Assembly (NCBI RefSeq): GCF_000271845.1
Contig: NZ_JH719395.1
Span: forward strand, 1,384,466-1,448,465
DNA from: Rhizobium leguminosarum bv. trifolii WSM2297
Lineage (GTDB): Bacteria; Pseudomonadota; Alphaproteobacteria; Rhizobiales; Rhizobiaceae
Reading direction: 5' to 3'
Length of the DNA stretch: 64,000 bases
The notes beneath the pieces were generated by a model. That model saw nothing but the letters and a program-made list of their open reading frames with translations, had not been told where the DNA came from and made no database searches. Both the position numbers and the translations under genes were made by a program. This document shows, piece after piece, positions 8,432 to 18,493 of the stretch (the first letter of the stretch is position 1; each line of letters begins with the position of its first letter).

Positions 8432-8793
8432 CGGAAACCTCCTGGGATATCTCACCACCGTCATTACAGAGGGCTCCGGCCGATGCAAGCGCGGAAGATT
8501 TGGCAGGAATCGCCCCACCTCGCCTCCCACATCCCTGTGTTCGGGCTTTGACCCGGGGGATGTCACAGGGATCCAGCGCGCCTAAGTCCTTGGGCGCGGG
8601 AGGGGTCTTCTTCAAAGCCGCATAGAGTCATTCACGGCCGAGCACAGGAATGAAGGAGGATAGGTGTGGCCTCGATAACAGGTAGCGAGGGCACCGGGAT
8701 TTGGCCCTGGCTATGTTGCGCCAGCGCCCGGGGGAGCTTCACTGCGGCCCCCGGCGACAAGCTCGAAGGGCGAGGCCGATGTCCCGCCTGCAA
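8432..8793. other. Intergenic region with family B palindrome
   Basis: No gene supported. It contains a palindromic repeat at 8531-8572 (ATCCCTGTG ... TCACAGGGAT) followed by a segment (8565-8620) whose reverse complement recurs at about 45993-46042. Confidence 0.6.
8531..8620. repeat. Family B palindromic repeat plus attached segment
   Basis: Arms ATCCCTGTG and TCACAGGGAT enclose TTCGGGCTTTGACCCGGGGG. The same design, with arms TCATTCCT and CACAGGAATGA and core CGGGGCTTTGCCCAAGGG, occurs at 26736-26783. The attached AGCGCGCCTAAGTCCTTGGG segment matches 45993-46042 in inverted orientation. Confidence 0.6.
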
Positions 8794-9198
8794 TCACTGC
8801 GCCGGGGTTCCCACCCGGCCACCCTTGCGGACGCCCGACTGATCCCCGGCGGTCGGCTGGTTCGTTGGCCGGAGGTCCCATTGATCAGACGGGCGGGCGG
8901 CCGGTCGCTCGGTCGCCGGTTCGGGCGTCGACCGTACGACCAGATTGTCCGGCTGCTCGGTTGACCCCGTCGCCGCTTCATCAGTTGACAACTCGGTCGC
9001 TTGATCGCTCGGCTTGACCATCTTGAAGGGTGCAATCTGATTGATAATGACGAGAAGAACTATCCCGACCATCATGCAGACCAGCGTATAGAGAGCGAAA
9101 TACTTCAGTGCATAACCCTCGCTGATTGGCAGAGCGGCCTTGACAGCGGCGCGAAATGATATTTTCGCATTATTGGAGGATACTTGTAGAAAAGGCAA
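8794..9198 (-). CDS. Hypothetical single-span membrane protein
   Basis: A 134-residue protein with a short soluble N-terminus, one strongly hydrophobic segment (FALYTLVCMMVGIVLLVIIN, near residues 34-54) and a Pro/Thr/Glu/Arg-rich, probably disordered C-terminus. It would sit in the inner membrane with the disordered tail on the other side. No family recognised. Upstream DNA (9185-9300) is AT-rich and could hold its promoter. The C-terminal region has low complexity and may be partly non-coding, so confidence is moderate. Confidence 0.45.
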   Translation of the reverse strand: MPFLQVSSNNAKISFRAAVKAALPISEGYALKYFALYTLVCMMVGIVLLVIINQIAPFKMVKPSDQATELSTDEAATGSTEQPDNLVVRSTPEPATERPAARPSDQWDLRPTNQPTAGDQSGVRKGGRVGTPAQ

Positions 9199-9463
9199 TA
9201 GATTTTAAGCATATGTTAAGCATTTCAGAAATTTCCAGCATATGACAAGGTAGTTATTGGATGGAAATAAGGAAACAACTCCCGCACTGCTCGATTTATC
9301 TTAAGCATCCCGGTAAAGGCGAGAAGCCCGCGTGGCTGCTTATTCCACGCTGACGCCATTGGCGAGAGGGTTCGCCAAGACAATGCCGGCGATATAGGCT
9401 AGATTGCGCGGTGCCGGCAGCCTGGTTTCGAGGTACGCCTTCGGGGTCGGCAGGGGGATCCCG

Positions 9464-10879
9464 ATGTCGGCCATTGCATCTCTGTTTCAGGAAGCCGCCC
9501 AGCTTGCGGCGGGGTTTCGGCAGGCAGCACCTCCCCGCCACCTGCCCACTCACGACTATGCCGCCTCACTTGCCTGTTTCGACGAGCCGCTGCCGGCCGC
9601 CGGTTCCGACATGCTCGATGTCGTCAGGCAACTGGCGAATGATGCCGAACCCGGGCTGCATGCAACCACCGGCCCACGCTTCTTCGGCTGGGTCATCGGC
9701 GGCTCTCATCCTGTCGGCGTCGCAGCCGATTTCCTCACCAGCGCCTGGGGCCAGAATGCCGGAAACCATACCGCCGCTCCGGCCGCGGCCGCCGTCGAGA
9801 CCGTCGCTGCGAGATGGCTTCTCGATCTCCTGAAGCTGCCGGCTGAAAGCTCGGTCGGCTTCGTCACGGGCGCGACGGTGGCGAACTTCACCTGCCTTGC
9901 CGCCGCCCGCGGCGAGGTGCTGCGCCAAGTCGGCTGGGATGCCGATGCCAAGGGCCTGTTCGGCGCGCCCGAAATCACCGTGCTGATCGGTGACGACGCC
10001 CACACGACGGTGTTCTCTGCGCTGCAATTCCTGGGCCTCGGCCATGATCGCGTGCTGCGCGTGCGCACCGATGTTGTGGGACGGATGGATCCGGCCGCGC
10101 TGGAGGGCGCGCTCGATACGGTCTCCGGTCCCGTCATCGCCATTCTCCAGGCAGGGCAGATCAATACCGGCGCTTTCGACGACTTCGCCGCCATCATTCC
10201 ACTGTTGAAAGCGAAAGGCGCCTGGGTCCATATCGACGGCGCCTTCGGCCTCTGGGCACAGGCGTCGGTGAAGACCAGCCATCTCAGCCGCGGCATCGAA
10301 GCCGCCGAAAGCTGGGCGACTGACGGCCACAAATGGCTGCAGACACCCTATGATTGCGGCTATGCGATCGTCCGCAACGAACTCGCCCATCGCCGCGCCA
10401 TGACGATCGCCGCAAGCTATCTGCCGCTTGCGGGCGAAGGCGAGCGTGATCCCTCCCATTACGTGCCGGAGTTATCAAGAAGGGCGCGCGGCTTTGCCAC
10501 CTGGGCGATGCTGAAACATCTCGGCCGCGAAGGTGTGGCCGCCCTCATCGACCAGTGCTGCGCCTCGGCACGGGTTGCAGCTGATCTACTCGGGCGCGAG
10601 CCCGGCATCGCCATTCTAAACGAGGTAACGCTGAACCAGCTCGTTATCCGCTTCGGAGCTGGCCACCCGGACGAAGAAGGTGATGCGCTGACCCGAAAGA
10701 CGATCGAAAAGATCCAGACAGATGGCCTGATCTTCGCCGGCGGCGCCAAATGGCACGGCCGCGACGTCTTGCGCCTCTCCGTCACCAATTTCCAGACGAC
10801 ATCGGACCAGGCGGAACTGGCGGCGGAGAGCATCATCGCTGCGTTCAGGAGCGTCAGCGGCAATTCCCGCCCGTGCTAA
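9464..10879 (+). CDS. PLP-dependent decarboxylase (group II, aromatic-L-amino-acid type)
   Basis: A 471-residue pyridoxal-phosphate enzyme of the group II amino acid decarboxylase family. The cofactor-binding region is clear: HIDGAFGLWAQAS contains the Asp that contacts the pyridine ring, and SWATDGHKWLQTPYDCG contains the Schiff-base lysine near residue 289. The HTTVFSAL segment supplies the His that stacks on the ring. The start at 9464 (MSAIASLFQ) follows GGGGGATCCCG; the longer frame to 9404 looks non-coding. It stands alone. The substrate (aromatic amino acid, glutamate or diaminobutyrate-type) cannot be fixed by eye. Confidence 0.88.
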   Translation: MSAIASLFQEAAQLAAGFRQAAPPRHLPTHDYAASLACFDEPLPAAGSDMLDVVRQLANDAEPGLHATTGPRFFGWVIGGSHPVGVAADFLTSAWGQNAGNHTAAPAAAAVETVAARWLLDLLKLPAESSVGFVTGATVANFTCLAAARGEVLRQVGWDADAKGLFGAPEITVLIGDDAHTTVFSALQFLGLGHDRVLRVRTDVVGRMDPAALEGALDTVSGPVIAILQAGQINTGAFDDFAAIIPLLKAKGAWVHIDGAFGLWAQASVKTSHLSRGIEAAESWATDGHKWLQTPYDCGYAIVRNELAHRRAMTIAASYLPLAGEGERDPSHYVPELSRRARGFATWAMLKHLGREGVAALIDQCCASARVAADLLGREPGIAILNEVTLNQLVIRFGAGHPDEEGDALTRKTIEKIQTDGLIFAGGAKWHGRDVLRLSVTNFQTTSDQAELAAESIIAAFRSVSGNSRPC

Positions 10880-10942
10880 CGCGCCGATGCGTCCTTTGCT
10901 GGGATGCAGCGACACCATCCGCTGACACAAGCCGCACCCTCT

Positions 10943-10993
10943 CTCCGCCCTCATCCTGAGGTGCCCCGACGGGGCCTCGAAGGACGAGGTCGG
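10943..10993. repeat. Dispersed palindromic repeat, family A copy 3
   Basis: Short copy reading CCTCATCCTGAGGTGCCCCG, then CGGGGCCTCGAAGGACGAGG, forming one inverted pair. Lies between two convergent genes, where it could also act as a transcription-ending hairpin. Confidence 0.72.
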
Positions 10994-11036
10994 CCATCGG
11001 CGCTGACGAACTCAGCTTCGCCGCGACAAGCCGGCA

Positions 11037-11459
11037 TCATCGTCGCACTGCGACGACCGAGCTGGCGCGATATCTGGACAGTTGCACCCGGTTGGATTGA
11101 TTGCCGCCGAACAGGTAGACGTACTGCCGGCGCTGGTCGATGTGATCGAAAAGGCTCACATGAAAGCGCTTGCCGGTGCGGATGACCACGACATCCCCTC
11201 GCCGGGCGGCCCAGAAGAACACCGGCTTGCCGAACTTCCTCCAGGACGCCGCCATGTTGGGATTGGGCGGCGGCTCGCGCGCCGATCGCTTGGCAATAAA
11301 GGCCAGGAACGCCCCGCACCACGACACCCTGCGGGGATTGACGCTGAGGAAGGAGATGGAGCGTTCGTGCATGCTTTTGTACTTCGATGCCGTGCCCAGC
11401 ATGTCCGCCTCACAGGGCACGGCAAGCGCCGTGAGGACGATGACGAGAATAACCTTCAT
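11037..11459 (-). CDS. Small secreted putative cysteine peptidase (TIGR02594-like)
   Basis: A 140-residue protein with a signal peptide (MKVILVIVLTALAVPCEA). The mature part resembles the TIGR02594/NlpC-P60-like group: a WCGAFLAF segment bearing the candidate catalytic Cys, a SWRKFGKPVFFW segment, then GDVVVI and a FHVSLF segment bearing the candidate catalytic His. Such proteins are thought to cut peptidoglycan peptides in the periplasm. The ATG at 11459 gives a normal signal peptide; the longer frame adds a second hydrophobic stretch. Assignment by motif only. Confidence 0.65.
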   Translation of the reverse strand: MKVILVIVLTALAVPCEADMLGTASKYKSMHERSISFLSVNPRRVSWCGAFLAFIAKRSAREPPPNPNMAASWRKFGKPVFFWAARRGDVVVIRTGKRFHVSLFDHIDQRRQYVYLFGGNQSNRVQLSRYRASSVVAVRR

Positions 11460-11967
11460 AGTTACCCACCATTGTTTTGTATAAACGCTGAACTTCTGAA
11501 ATGTGGCGAAGAATAAAACAGGCGCAGCAACGTAAATGCCAATTATGGCGTGATTTAGAAACAACTAATACTGGCATTTTGGCGGCAGAAATTGGTCTGA
11601 ATCAAGGCGTCGAGCCGGCGCAGGCGGGCCTCCCTTGGGGCCGGACACGACTATTGAAAATCCCGCAAAACGCATGGTTTGCAGGCGGAAAGGCTGGAGT
11701 TTCACCCATCCGAACCGGTTTCACGACGAGGAGACGGACCGCACCCGCAAGTGATTGAGCAACAAGATCATTCGCCAAAGAGTTGACAGCACTGCGCACA
11801 CCTGGTCATCACCTATACGAGCTATATTTCCGATAGCCATGAGTAATACTTCGCAGCGACAGGAAATACATTGCATTCGCTGCCCTTCACCGGCAAAAAA
11901 CCAGGGGGCCACCCCTTCCAGTCGCGGACGTGGACGCTGCCGAACGGCGGCTAGCCGGCGCGGCGAG
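11460..11967. other. Intergenic region, nothing recognised
   Basis: About 500 bases without a convincing gene. The part at 11460-11580 is AT-rich and probably holds the promoter of the small secreted protein. I see no repeat family member and no clear hairpin terminator. Confidence 0.5.
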
Positions 11968-13143
11968 TTAACCGTGGGGTTGCACCGGTTCGGGCTGGCC
12001 TGTAACCGGGGCAGGATCGGCGGCAAGCGCCCTGGTGACCAGAAGTGCCGCGGCAAGAACAGGGACCACTGCCCAGTAGGAAAAGCGGATGCCGACGTGT
12101 TCGGCAACGAATCCGAGCAGCGGCGGCCCGGCGAAAAACACGAGAAACGTTGTCTGCCCGAGTGCTGCGACGCTGACCGGTGCGGGTCTATCCGTGCGTC
12201 GGGCCGCAGCCGAGATGGCAAGCGGATAGACCGATGAACAGCCGATCCCCGTCAGGCCAAAGCCCGCGAGCGCCACAACAGGATGCGTCGCCGTCGCAAC
12301 CATCACGACACCGATGGCCGTGATCGCAAGGAGAGTTATTGCCACCGGGCGTGGATTGAAGCGGTCGATGACAGGGTCCATGCCGAGCCGCCCGATGGCG
12401 ATCAGCAAGGAGAAGATGGTCACGCCGAGCCCGCCGACGAATGGTTGGACGGCAAATACGTCGCGCATATAGATCGCCGACCAATCGACGCTTGCACCTT
12501 CCGCTAGAAGCGGAGCTGCGCCGACGAGGCAAAGGGGCAGCAGCCCGCGGGTGGGAAAGGCGATAAGCGGTGCATGTCCGGGGTGAGCATCGCGCCGCTT
12601 GGGCGCATTCTCGATCCCGGAGAAAACGATCGACCCCGCAATCAAGACAATGACGAAGGTGAGGAAGGTATGCAGTTCGATGGAGACGGCAGCCTGCCGC
12701 AAGCCGGCGGCAACCAGGGCGGTGAGGCAGAAGCCTAGGCTCCACATGCCGTGCGCCCGGCTCATGATGCGGTATCCGAGCAGCGCCTCGTGGCGATCGG
12801 TTTCGATATTGGCGTTGATCTCGAATGCCCCGGTGAAAATGCCGGCAATGAAGAACAATGGCACCGCCAGTTCAGCTGAAGGCATCCAGGGGATCAGCGC
12901 CAAAAACAGCGATGCGCCGAAGACAGTGACGAAGGCGGTTCTGCGCGCACCGAGCCGCTCGATGAACCTCACCGAGAACGTCAGCCCGCAGAGAACACCT
13001 AACGACAAGACAGCGAGCAAAAGGCCGAGCTCTCCTTCAGCCAGGCCGAACTTGCGCTGAAGGTCGGGCAGCCGCGAAAGAAATGCACCGACGGAAAGGG
13101 CCACGGCAAATTGAATGAAGAAAATGCGATGATGCGGCTTCAT
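11968..13143 (-). CDS. MFS transporter (YbjJ-like)
   Basis: A 391-residue major facilitator protein with about twelve membrane spans. The N-terminal half ([20 protein letters not shown] and the following [14 protein letters not shown]) resembles the E. coli YbjJ group, whose substrates are poorly known. The start at 13143 (MKPHHRIFF) follows GGAGCAAGTCCCGAG and places the first helix immediately after a short basic leader; an upstream ATG at 13206 is possible. It is divergent from kup. Function beyond membrane transport cannot be stated. Confidence 0.85.
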   Translation of the reverse strand: MKPHHRIFFIQFAVALSVGAFLSRLPDLQRKFGLAEGELGLLLAVLSLGVLCGLTFSVRFIERLGARRTAFVTVFGASLFLALIPWMPSAELAVPLFFIAGIFTGAFEINANIETDRHEALLGYRIMSRAHGMWSLGFCLTALVAAGLRQAAVSIELHTFLTFVIVLIAGSIVFSGIENAPKRRDAHPGHAPLIAFPTRGLLPLCLVGAAPLLAEGASVDWSAIYMRDVFAVQPFVGGLGVTIFSLLIAIGRLGMDPVIDRFNPRPVAITLLAITAIGVVMVATATHPVVALAGFGLTGIGCSSVYPLAISAAARRTDRPAPVSVAALGQTTFLVFFAGPPLLGFVAEHVGIRFSYWAVVPVLAAALLVTRALAADPAPVTGQPEPVQPHG

Positions 13144-13490
13144 CTCGGGACTTGCTCCGATTGGGGCGGATTGAAGCCCAGGCATCCGAGCGGCATAACC
13201 GGACATTCCGACGAAATGGCGACTGGCCCCAAAGTCCGCGGTTCCCGTGGTTATCTCCCACCGTTGCTGACAGTTCCTGTCAGCATGCCGGCGCCGCCGT
13301 TCCTTTCAGAGGGTTGGCGGCTTGCAGCAAGCAGTTATCGGGCCGACCGCTTGTGACATCACGAGAGGATGGTGCCCGCCTCAGCCCGCCTTCTCCCCTC
13401 ACAAAAGATTCGCGCCCACATCAATTTACTTGCCGTTCTGCAATGCGGCATATGTTTGTGTTCATGGCCAAGTGGCATGAGCGGGGAACC
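13144..13490. other. Divergent intergenic region between MFS gene and kup
   Basis: Holds the 5' control regions of two divergent genes. No repeat or strong palindrome was found; individual promoter hexamers were not distinct enough to call. Confidence 0.4.
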
Positions 13491-15392
13491 ATGACGTCAA
13501 CACATGCAGACAATAAGGGTGAAGGTGCCAGCCGAAAGGGCTTTGCCGGACTGGTCGTCGGCGCGATCGGCGTCGTCTATGGCGATATCGGCACCAGCCC
13601 GCTCTATGCCCTTCGTGAGGCGCTGAGGCCGTTTGCCGCCGATGGCGTGCACGAGGCCGAGGTCATCGGTCTCATTTCGCTGATGGTCTGGACGCTGACG
13701 ATCATTGTGACCTTCAAATATGTGCTCTTCCTTCTCAGGGCGGACAATGACGGCGAAGGCGGCACGCTTTCGCTTCTCGCCCTCCTGATGAAGAAGATGG
13801 GACGAAACGTCCCCGTGCTCTTCTTCGCCGGCCTGATTGGAGCGGCTCTCTTCATCGGCGATGCAATGATCACACCAGCTCTGTCGGTCATGTCGGCGCT
13901 CGAAGGCCTGAAGCTCGTCACACCGGCCTTTGCCGACTACGTCCCGCTGGCTTCGGCTGCGATCATGATCGTTCTGTTTGGCGTCCAGTCGCGGGGAACG
14001 GCTGCCGTCTCGATGTTTTTCGGGCCGATCACGGTGTTGTGGTTTCTGGCGATGGCGGCGGGCGGCCTGATTCATATCGGTGACGACTGGGCGATTCTGG
14101 AGGCGCTCAATCCGGTCAATGCATTCCTGTTCCTCACCCATGCCGGCACTGTCGGCCTCATCGTGCTCGGCGCCGTCTTTCTGACTGTCACCGGCTGCGA
14201 AGCGCTCTATGCCGATCTCGGGCATTTCGGGCGCCGCCCGATCCAGACGGCATGGTTCGTGCTCGTCTTTCCGGCCTTGCTTCTCAACTACCTCGGACAA
14301 GGCGCGCTCGTTCTCGCCCATCCCGAAACGGCTGCCAATCCATTCTTTCTGATGTATCCCGATTGGGCCTTGCTGCCGGTGGTTCTGCTCGCGACGATGG
14401 CGACGATTATTGCCAGCCAGGCTGTTATCACCGGTGCGTTTTCGCTGGCCCGCTCGGCGGTTCACCTCGGCTTCCTGCCGCGGCTCAGGATCAAGTTCAC
14501 GTCGGAGACCAACACCGGCCAGATCTATGTGCCGAGCGTCAATCTTGTCCTCCTGGTTGGCGTCTTGATGCTGATCTTTTCCTTCGGCGACTCCGAGTCG
14601 CTGGCGACGGCCTATGGCATCTCGGTGACCGGAACCATGGTCATCTCGACCATGCTGGTCTTCCAGTTCCTGCGTGCCGTCTGGGGCTACTCCCTCGTGC
14701 TCGCCGCTGCCCTGCTGCTGCCGCTCTTCCTCATCGAAGTCCTGTTCCTGGCGGCCAACCTCTTGAAGATCTACGATGGTGGCTGGGTTCCGGTCGCCCT
14801 TGCGCTGGCGATCATGATCCTGATGTGGACATGGACCCGCGGGCAGGCCTATCTGAAGCGGCTGCGCGCCAACAACGAGATCCCGCTCGATTCCTTCATC
14901 AGATCGATCGAGCGCAAGTCGGAACATTCGCCGGTCACCGTTCCGGGAACGGCAGTCTTCCTGACCAGCGTCCCGGATCGGACGCCGAATGTTCTGCTCC
15001 ACAATCTCAAGCACAACCACGTGCTTCACCAACAGAACGTCATCCTGACCGTCTGGACGGCAGACGAACCTTATGTCCCCGACACCAGGCGCATCAAGAT
15101 CAGCCAGCTCTCGCCGCGCTTCGTGCGCCTTGATCTCACCTTCGGCTTCATGGACGATCCCGATGTCACCAGGGCGCTGGCGCTTTGCCGGGAGGGAGGT
15201 TTCAAGTTCGAGATCATGAAGACCTCCTTCTATCTCGGCCGTCGGAACCTTGTGAGGACGCCGAACACCGGCCTGCCGGGCTGGCAGGAGCGCATATTCA
15301 TGGGATTGGAAGGCTTGGCGATCGATCCCTCCGATTACTTCAACCTGCCGTCAAACCGCGTCGTCGAGCTCGGCGAACAGATTGCCATTTAG
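13491..15392 (+). CDS. kup: Potassium uptake transporter Kup
   Basis: A 633-residue Kup/HAK/KT family proton-coupled potassium importer of the inner membrane. The family N-terminus [20 protein letters not shown] is intact, including the Gly-Asp-Ile-Gly-Thr-Ser-Pro-Leu-Tyr motif, followed by the GTLSLLAL and [14 protein letters not shown] segments and [18 protein letters not shown]. Twelve membrane spans are followed by a soluble C-terminal domain of about 180 residues, as in full-length members. The ATG at 13491 has GGGGAA before it and gives the usual length; the frame open to 13152 reads as non-coding. Rhizobia often have more than one kup. Confidence 0.95.
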   Translation: MTSTHADNKGEGASRKGFAGLVVGAIGVVYGDIGTSPLYALREALRPFAADGVHEAEVIGLISLMVWTLTIIVTFKYVLFLLRADNDGEGGTLSLLALLMKKMGRNVPVLFFAGLIGAALFIGDAMITPALSVMSALEGLKLVTPAFADYVPLASAAIMIVLFGVQSRGTAAVSMFFGPITVLWFLAMAAGGLIHIGDDWAILEALNPVNAFLFLTHAGTVGLIVLGAVFLTVTGCEALYADLGHFGRRPIQTAWFVLVFPALLLNYLGQGALVLAHPETAANPFFLMYPDWALLPVVLLATMATIIASQAVITGAFSLARSAVHLGFLPRLRIKFTSETNTGQIYVPSVNLVLLVGVLMLIFSFGDSESLATAYGISVTGTMVISTMLVFQFLRAVWGYSLVLAAALLLPLFLIEVLFLAANLLKIYDGGWVPVALALAIMILMWTWTRGQAYLKRLRANNEIPLDSFIRSIERKSEHSPVTVPGTAVFLTSVPDRTPNVLLHNLKHNHVLHQQNVILTVWTADEPYVPDTRRIKISQLSPRFVRLDLTFGFMDDPDVTRALALCREGGFKFEIMKTSFYLGRRNLVRTPNTGLPGWQERIFMGLEGLAIDPSDYFNLPSNRVVELGEQIAI

Positions 15393-15471
15393 AGCGGGAT
15401 GCAGAAGGCGGAAAAATTCCTGTGGGCGGATAGGCGCGCGTCGCGGGCTCCGCGGCGTAAGACACTGAACG

Positions 15472-17052
15472 TCAGGCCTTGGCCGAGATCGCGCTCAGTT
15501 CCTCGAGGTCAAGATCCCGTTCCAGCTCGTCCAACGTCTCGTCGTCGATGTCGCCGGCGCGGTGGAGACGAATGAGCTCCCGGCGTCCTGTCGCAACCGC
15601 TTCGAGAACGACGTCAAAATGAGCATGGAGCATCGGCACGTAGTGCTCGGTTCTCTCGGCATAGTCGACGATCGCTGTCGCCCTGCGCTGATAGCGCTCC
15701 AGCAATTGCGGATGGATGAGCTTTCCCTCTGCGTCATAGGCCAGGTTTTGCACGGTCCCGAGCTGTACCTGTGCCATGGCGGCTTCCGCCTGGCTCATTG
15801 TCAGGGGCGCTCTTTCCGTCTCCGGCGCCAGCCGCGCCCAGGCAATCACCCGCCCTAATGTCGTGCCCTGCACGAGCACGGTCCCGAGAATGACGGCAAA
15901 GGACGTGGCGAGGATGAAGTCACGGCCCGGGAAGCCCTCCGGCAAGCTCAGCGCCAAGGCGAGCGTAACCACGCCGCGCACGCCCGCCCAGCTCAGAACG
16001 GTCGCACCGCCGGCTCCGAGCGGCCGGGTCCGCGTGAACCCCAGGGCTGCACATGACTTGATGACGAGATCGGAGGCGAAGACCCAGGCAAAACGCGCGA
16101 CGACGAGTGTCACGAGCACTGCGAGCATCGGCAGCCCCATCGTCGCGACCACGGTGGTAAGGCCGCCGCCACGTTCGACGACATCCCGAAGCGACAGCCC
16201 GATCAATGTGAAGACCGCAGCTTCCATCAGGAAGATCATCACCGTCCAGAACGACGTGCCTCGCATGCGGGTCGCCGCTGAAAATACCGTGTGCTGGTGC
16301 CAGGAAGCGATCAGGCCCGTGGTCACGGTGGCAATGACGCCGGAAACATGCAGCAGTTCGCCGAGCAGATAGGAAATCCAGCCGAGCAGCACGGTGGCTG
16401 CAATGATCAGATAGTCGTCGCCGAGGTGCCGGATGAGTTTGACCCATGCCGCTCCGACCACGATGCCGACGACGGCGCCGCCCAGCGCCAACACGAAGAA
16501 GCTGCCGACCGCCTCCCCCGCGCTGAAGGCTCCGGTTGCTGCAGCGGCGACGGCAAAACGGAAGAGAACCAGGCCGCTTGCATCGTTAAGCAGGCTCTCG
16601 CCTTCCAGCAATATCTGAAGCCGCCGTGGCAGCCTGACGCGCTCTAGCACGGCGCGCGCCGACACCGCGTCCGGCGGCGCAACGATCGCGCCCAGTGCGG
16701 CGCAGGCGCCCCAGGGAAGTGATGGAAAGATAAGATGGACCACAACGGCCACGACGGCGCAGGTGAAGAATACCGCGCCGACGGCAAGCGAGGCGATCCC
16801 GATCATATGGCGCCGCAGCCGCGACAGCGCAATCGACCAGGCGCCATCCATCAACAGCGGCGGCAGGAAGATGACCAGCACCAGCTCGGGATCGACAGTG
16901 ATCGCCGGCAGCCCCGGCACAAACGCCAGCAAAGCGCCACCGGTCAGCAGCGCCACCGACGGCGGCAGCCCGAGCCTATGGGCCGCATACTGCAGCGCGA
17001 TGATCGCGAGAAACATCGCGATAACGAGCTCGAATAAATGGGTTGGTTCCAT
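15472..17052 (-). CDS. Na+/H+ antiporter, CPA1 family
   Basis: A 526-residue cation:proton antiporter of the CPA1 (NhaP/NHE) family. The membrane domain has about twelve spans and includes FLPPLLMDGAW, ALGAIVAPPDAVSA and LLEGESLLNDASGLVLF, the last holding the Asn-Asp pair of the ion site. The C-terminal cytosolic part (about residues 400-526) is largely helical with many charged residues and may regulate transport. It is convergent with kup, so potassium/sodium and pH homeostasis functions sit side by side, though they are transcribed independently. Confidence 0.92.
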   Translation of the reverse strand: MEPTHLFELVIAMFLAIIALQYAAHRLGLPPSVALLTGGALLAFVPGLPAITVDPELVLVIFLPPLLMDGAWSIALSRLRRHMIGIASLAVGAVFFTCAVVAVVVHLIFPSLPWGACAALGAIVAPPDAVSARAVLERVRLPRRLQILLEGESLLNDASGLVLFRFAVAAAATGAFSAGEAVGSFFVLALGGAVVGIVVGAAWVKLIRHLGDDYLIIAATVLLGWISYLLGELLHVSGVIATVTTGLIASWHQHTVFSAATRMRGTSFWTVMIFLMEAAVFTLIGLSLRDVVERGGGLTTVVATMGLPMLAVLVTLVVARFAWVFASDLVIKSCAALGFTRTRPLGAGGATVLSWAGVRGVVTLALALSLPEGFPGRDFILATSFAVILGTVLVQGTTLGRVIAWARLAPETERAPLTMSQAEAAMAQVQLGTVQNLAYDAEGKLIHPQLLERYQRRATAIVDYAERTEHYVPMLHAHFDVVLEAVATGRRELIRLHRAGDIDDETLDELERDLDLEELSAISAKA

Positions 17053-17285
17053 GTGCCCTGCCCTGGCTCAGCAACGAATGTCGGATGTGTGCTGCAAAGA
17101 GTTACAGCGACCTTGCGCATCTGGAAAGACGCGGTCGCCCTACAAGGGCTGCTAAAGCGGGATTGGCCGTTTTGGTATCAAGATTGGCGACCTCGCGCTC
17201 TCGCTGCCATCGATCATTGCCTGGATTTAATTGGAGTTTCCTGCGCATCCCCCTTACATGCTGCGTCTTCGGGAAAGGAAGACCC

Positions 17286-18062
17286 ATGAAAAGGCGGACC
17301 CTGGTGCTTGCAGGTGCGACCATTGTCGCTTCCACCGTGGCTGCGGCGGCGATCTGGCCACGGCGGCATGTCACTATTGCCGCCAGGACATTCGACTGGA
17401 AGGGAACGGATTTTCTAAGCGGCGGCACAAAGTCGGTCGCATTGGAAAAGCTGCCTGCGCCGCTGTTCCGCAGCCGTCCGAATTGTGTCGTGACATCAGC
17501 CCAGACCCTTGGCCCCTGCCATGTCAACAATATTCCGGCCCGTCAGGACGTCGCGGAAGGAACGGCCGGACTGCCCCTGCGGCTGGCCGTTCGCATCGTC
17601 CATGCCGCCGATTGCCGGCCGATCGACAATGTCGACATCGAAATCTGGCATACCGATCATCGTGGCATCTATTCCGGCCGCGAGGCGGCCGACATGTGTA
17701 CGCTCGGCGACGCCGAGGCAATCAGCGGGCTGGCCTTTCGCGGGCGCCAGCTGACGGATGCAGAGGGGCAGGCCAGCTTCCTGACGGTCTATCCCGGATG
17801 GTACAAGGGCCGCACGCCGCATGTTCACTGCCGCATCCTCGTCGACGGCAAGGAGCTTCTGGTCAGCCAGATCTATTTCGACGATACGCTGAGCGACATC
17901 ATTTATGGCGAGCATCCGGACTATCGTGGACGCCCTCCCCGCGATACCCGCAATGAACAGGACGGCCTTATCCCCGAGGATGCCGCCGATCACATGTTCG
18001 ATTTCGAGAAGCTCGACGGCGGCGTGCTGTCCGCCACCATCACGATCGGCCTCTCTTCTTAG
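17286..18062 (+). CDS. Secreted intradiol ring-cleavage dioxygenase-like protein
   Basis: A 258-residue protein with the intradiol dioxygenase fold and an N-terminal hydrophobic export signal (LVLAGATIVASTVAAAAIW). The non-heme iron ligands are visible: Tyr in HTDHRGIYSG, then Tyr and two His in YPGWYKGRTPHVHCR. Length and layout match exported or lipid-anchored intradiol-like proteins rather than the cytoplasmic catechol and protocatechuate enzymes. The ATG at 17286 is preceded by GGGAAAGGAAG. Substrate unknown; similar exported proteins are found near aromatic or redox genes, but no such neighbours are present here. Confidence 0.85.
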   Translation: MKRRTLVLAGATIVASTVAAAAIWPRRHVTIAARTFDWKGTDFLSGGTKSVALEKLPAPLFRSRPNCVVTSAQTLGPCHVNNIPARQDVAEGTAGLPLRLAVRIVHAADCRPIDNVDIEIWHTDHRGIYSGREAADMCTLGDAEAISGLAFRGRQLTDAEGQASFLTVYPGWYKGRTPHVHCRILVDGKELLVSQIYFDDTLSDIIYGEHPDYRGRPPRDTRNEQDGLIPEDAADHMFDFEKLDGGVLSATITIGLSS

Positions 18063-18160
18063 TCCGGCGCGCGGCGAATCCTGCATCCGCCATGAAACCA
18101 GATGCAGGTTTCCTGCGTATTACCCTCAACAGCAGAAGAGAAGCCGCGAGGGATGATGGC

Positions 18161-18442
18161 ATGGTCAGAAATGAAAACGTAGCATCCACCGCCAGACATG
18201 CCGCCGAGCAAGGGCTGGCGAGGTTGATGATGAGGCTTCCCGCGACGCGGGCAACGATTAGAGCGGCTGCGGCGAGCGACCCCGATTTTTACGAAATGTG
18301 CGGCGCCTATGGTGAAGCCTGCGCCGTCCTTGATCGCATGCGCAAGGATAGGTCGGCCGACCTGGCGATCGTCACCGAATACGAGATCATCTGCGCGGAA
18401 ATCGAAATCGACGTCACCAGGACCCTGCTCGGCGACCAGTAG
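18161..18442 (+). CDS. Small hypothetical protein (93 aa)
   Basis: A mostly helical, acidic 93-residue protein with a conserved-looking core SDPDFYEMCGAYGEACAVLD and a C-terminal EYEIICAEIEIDVTRTL helix. No named family recognised. An upstream ATG at 18092 is possible but the added stretch is Arg-rich and atypical. It follows the dioxygenase gene by about 100 bases and ends just before a hairpin that could terminate both. Confidence 0.55.
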   Translation: MVRNENVASTARHAAEQGLARLMMRLPATRATIRAAAASDPDFYEMCGAYGEACAVLDRMRKDRSADLAIVTEYEIICAEIEIDVTRTLLGDQ

Positions 18443-18448
18443 CGCTTT

Positions 18449-18478
18449 CGTCGCCACGGCTTGGAGCCGTAGCGGCGA
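18449..18478 (+). terminator. Probable terminator hairpin
   Basis: TCGCCACGGCT pairs with AGCCGTAGCGGCGA around a short TGG loop, with a small bulge, directly after the stop of the small gene and shortly before a run of pyrimidines. It separates this gene from the convergent beta-helix gene. Confidence 0.45.
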
Positions 18479-18493
18479 TGCTTGGCTATTTTC

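Noticed and set aside
9296..9403. Possible 3' end of a minus-strand gene (frame ending in IAGIVLANPLANGVSVE)
   Set aside because: The frame has no start or extended homologous region upstream and overlaps the start of the decarboxylase gene; too short to support.
13497..15032. 511-codon frame opposite kup
   Set aside because: Arg/Gln/His-rich composition and complete overlap with the well-supported kup gene.
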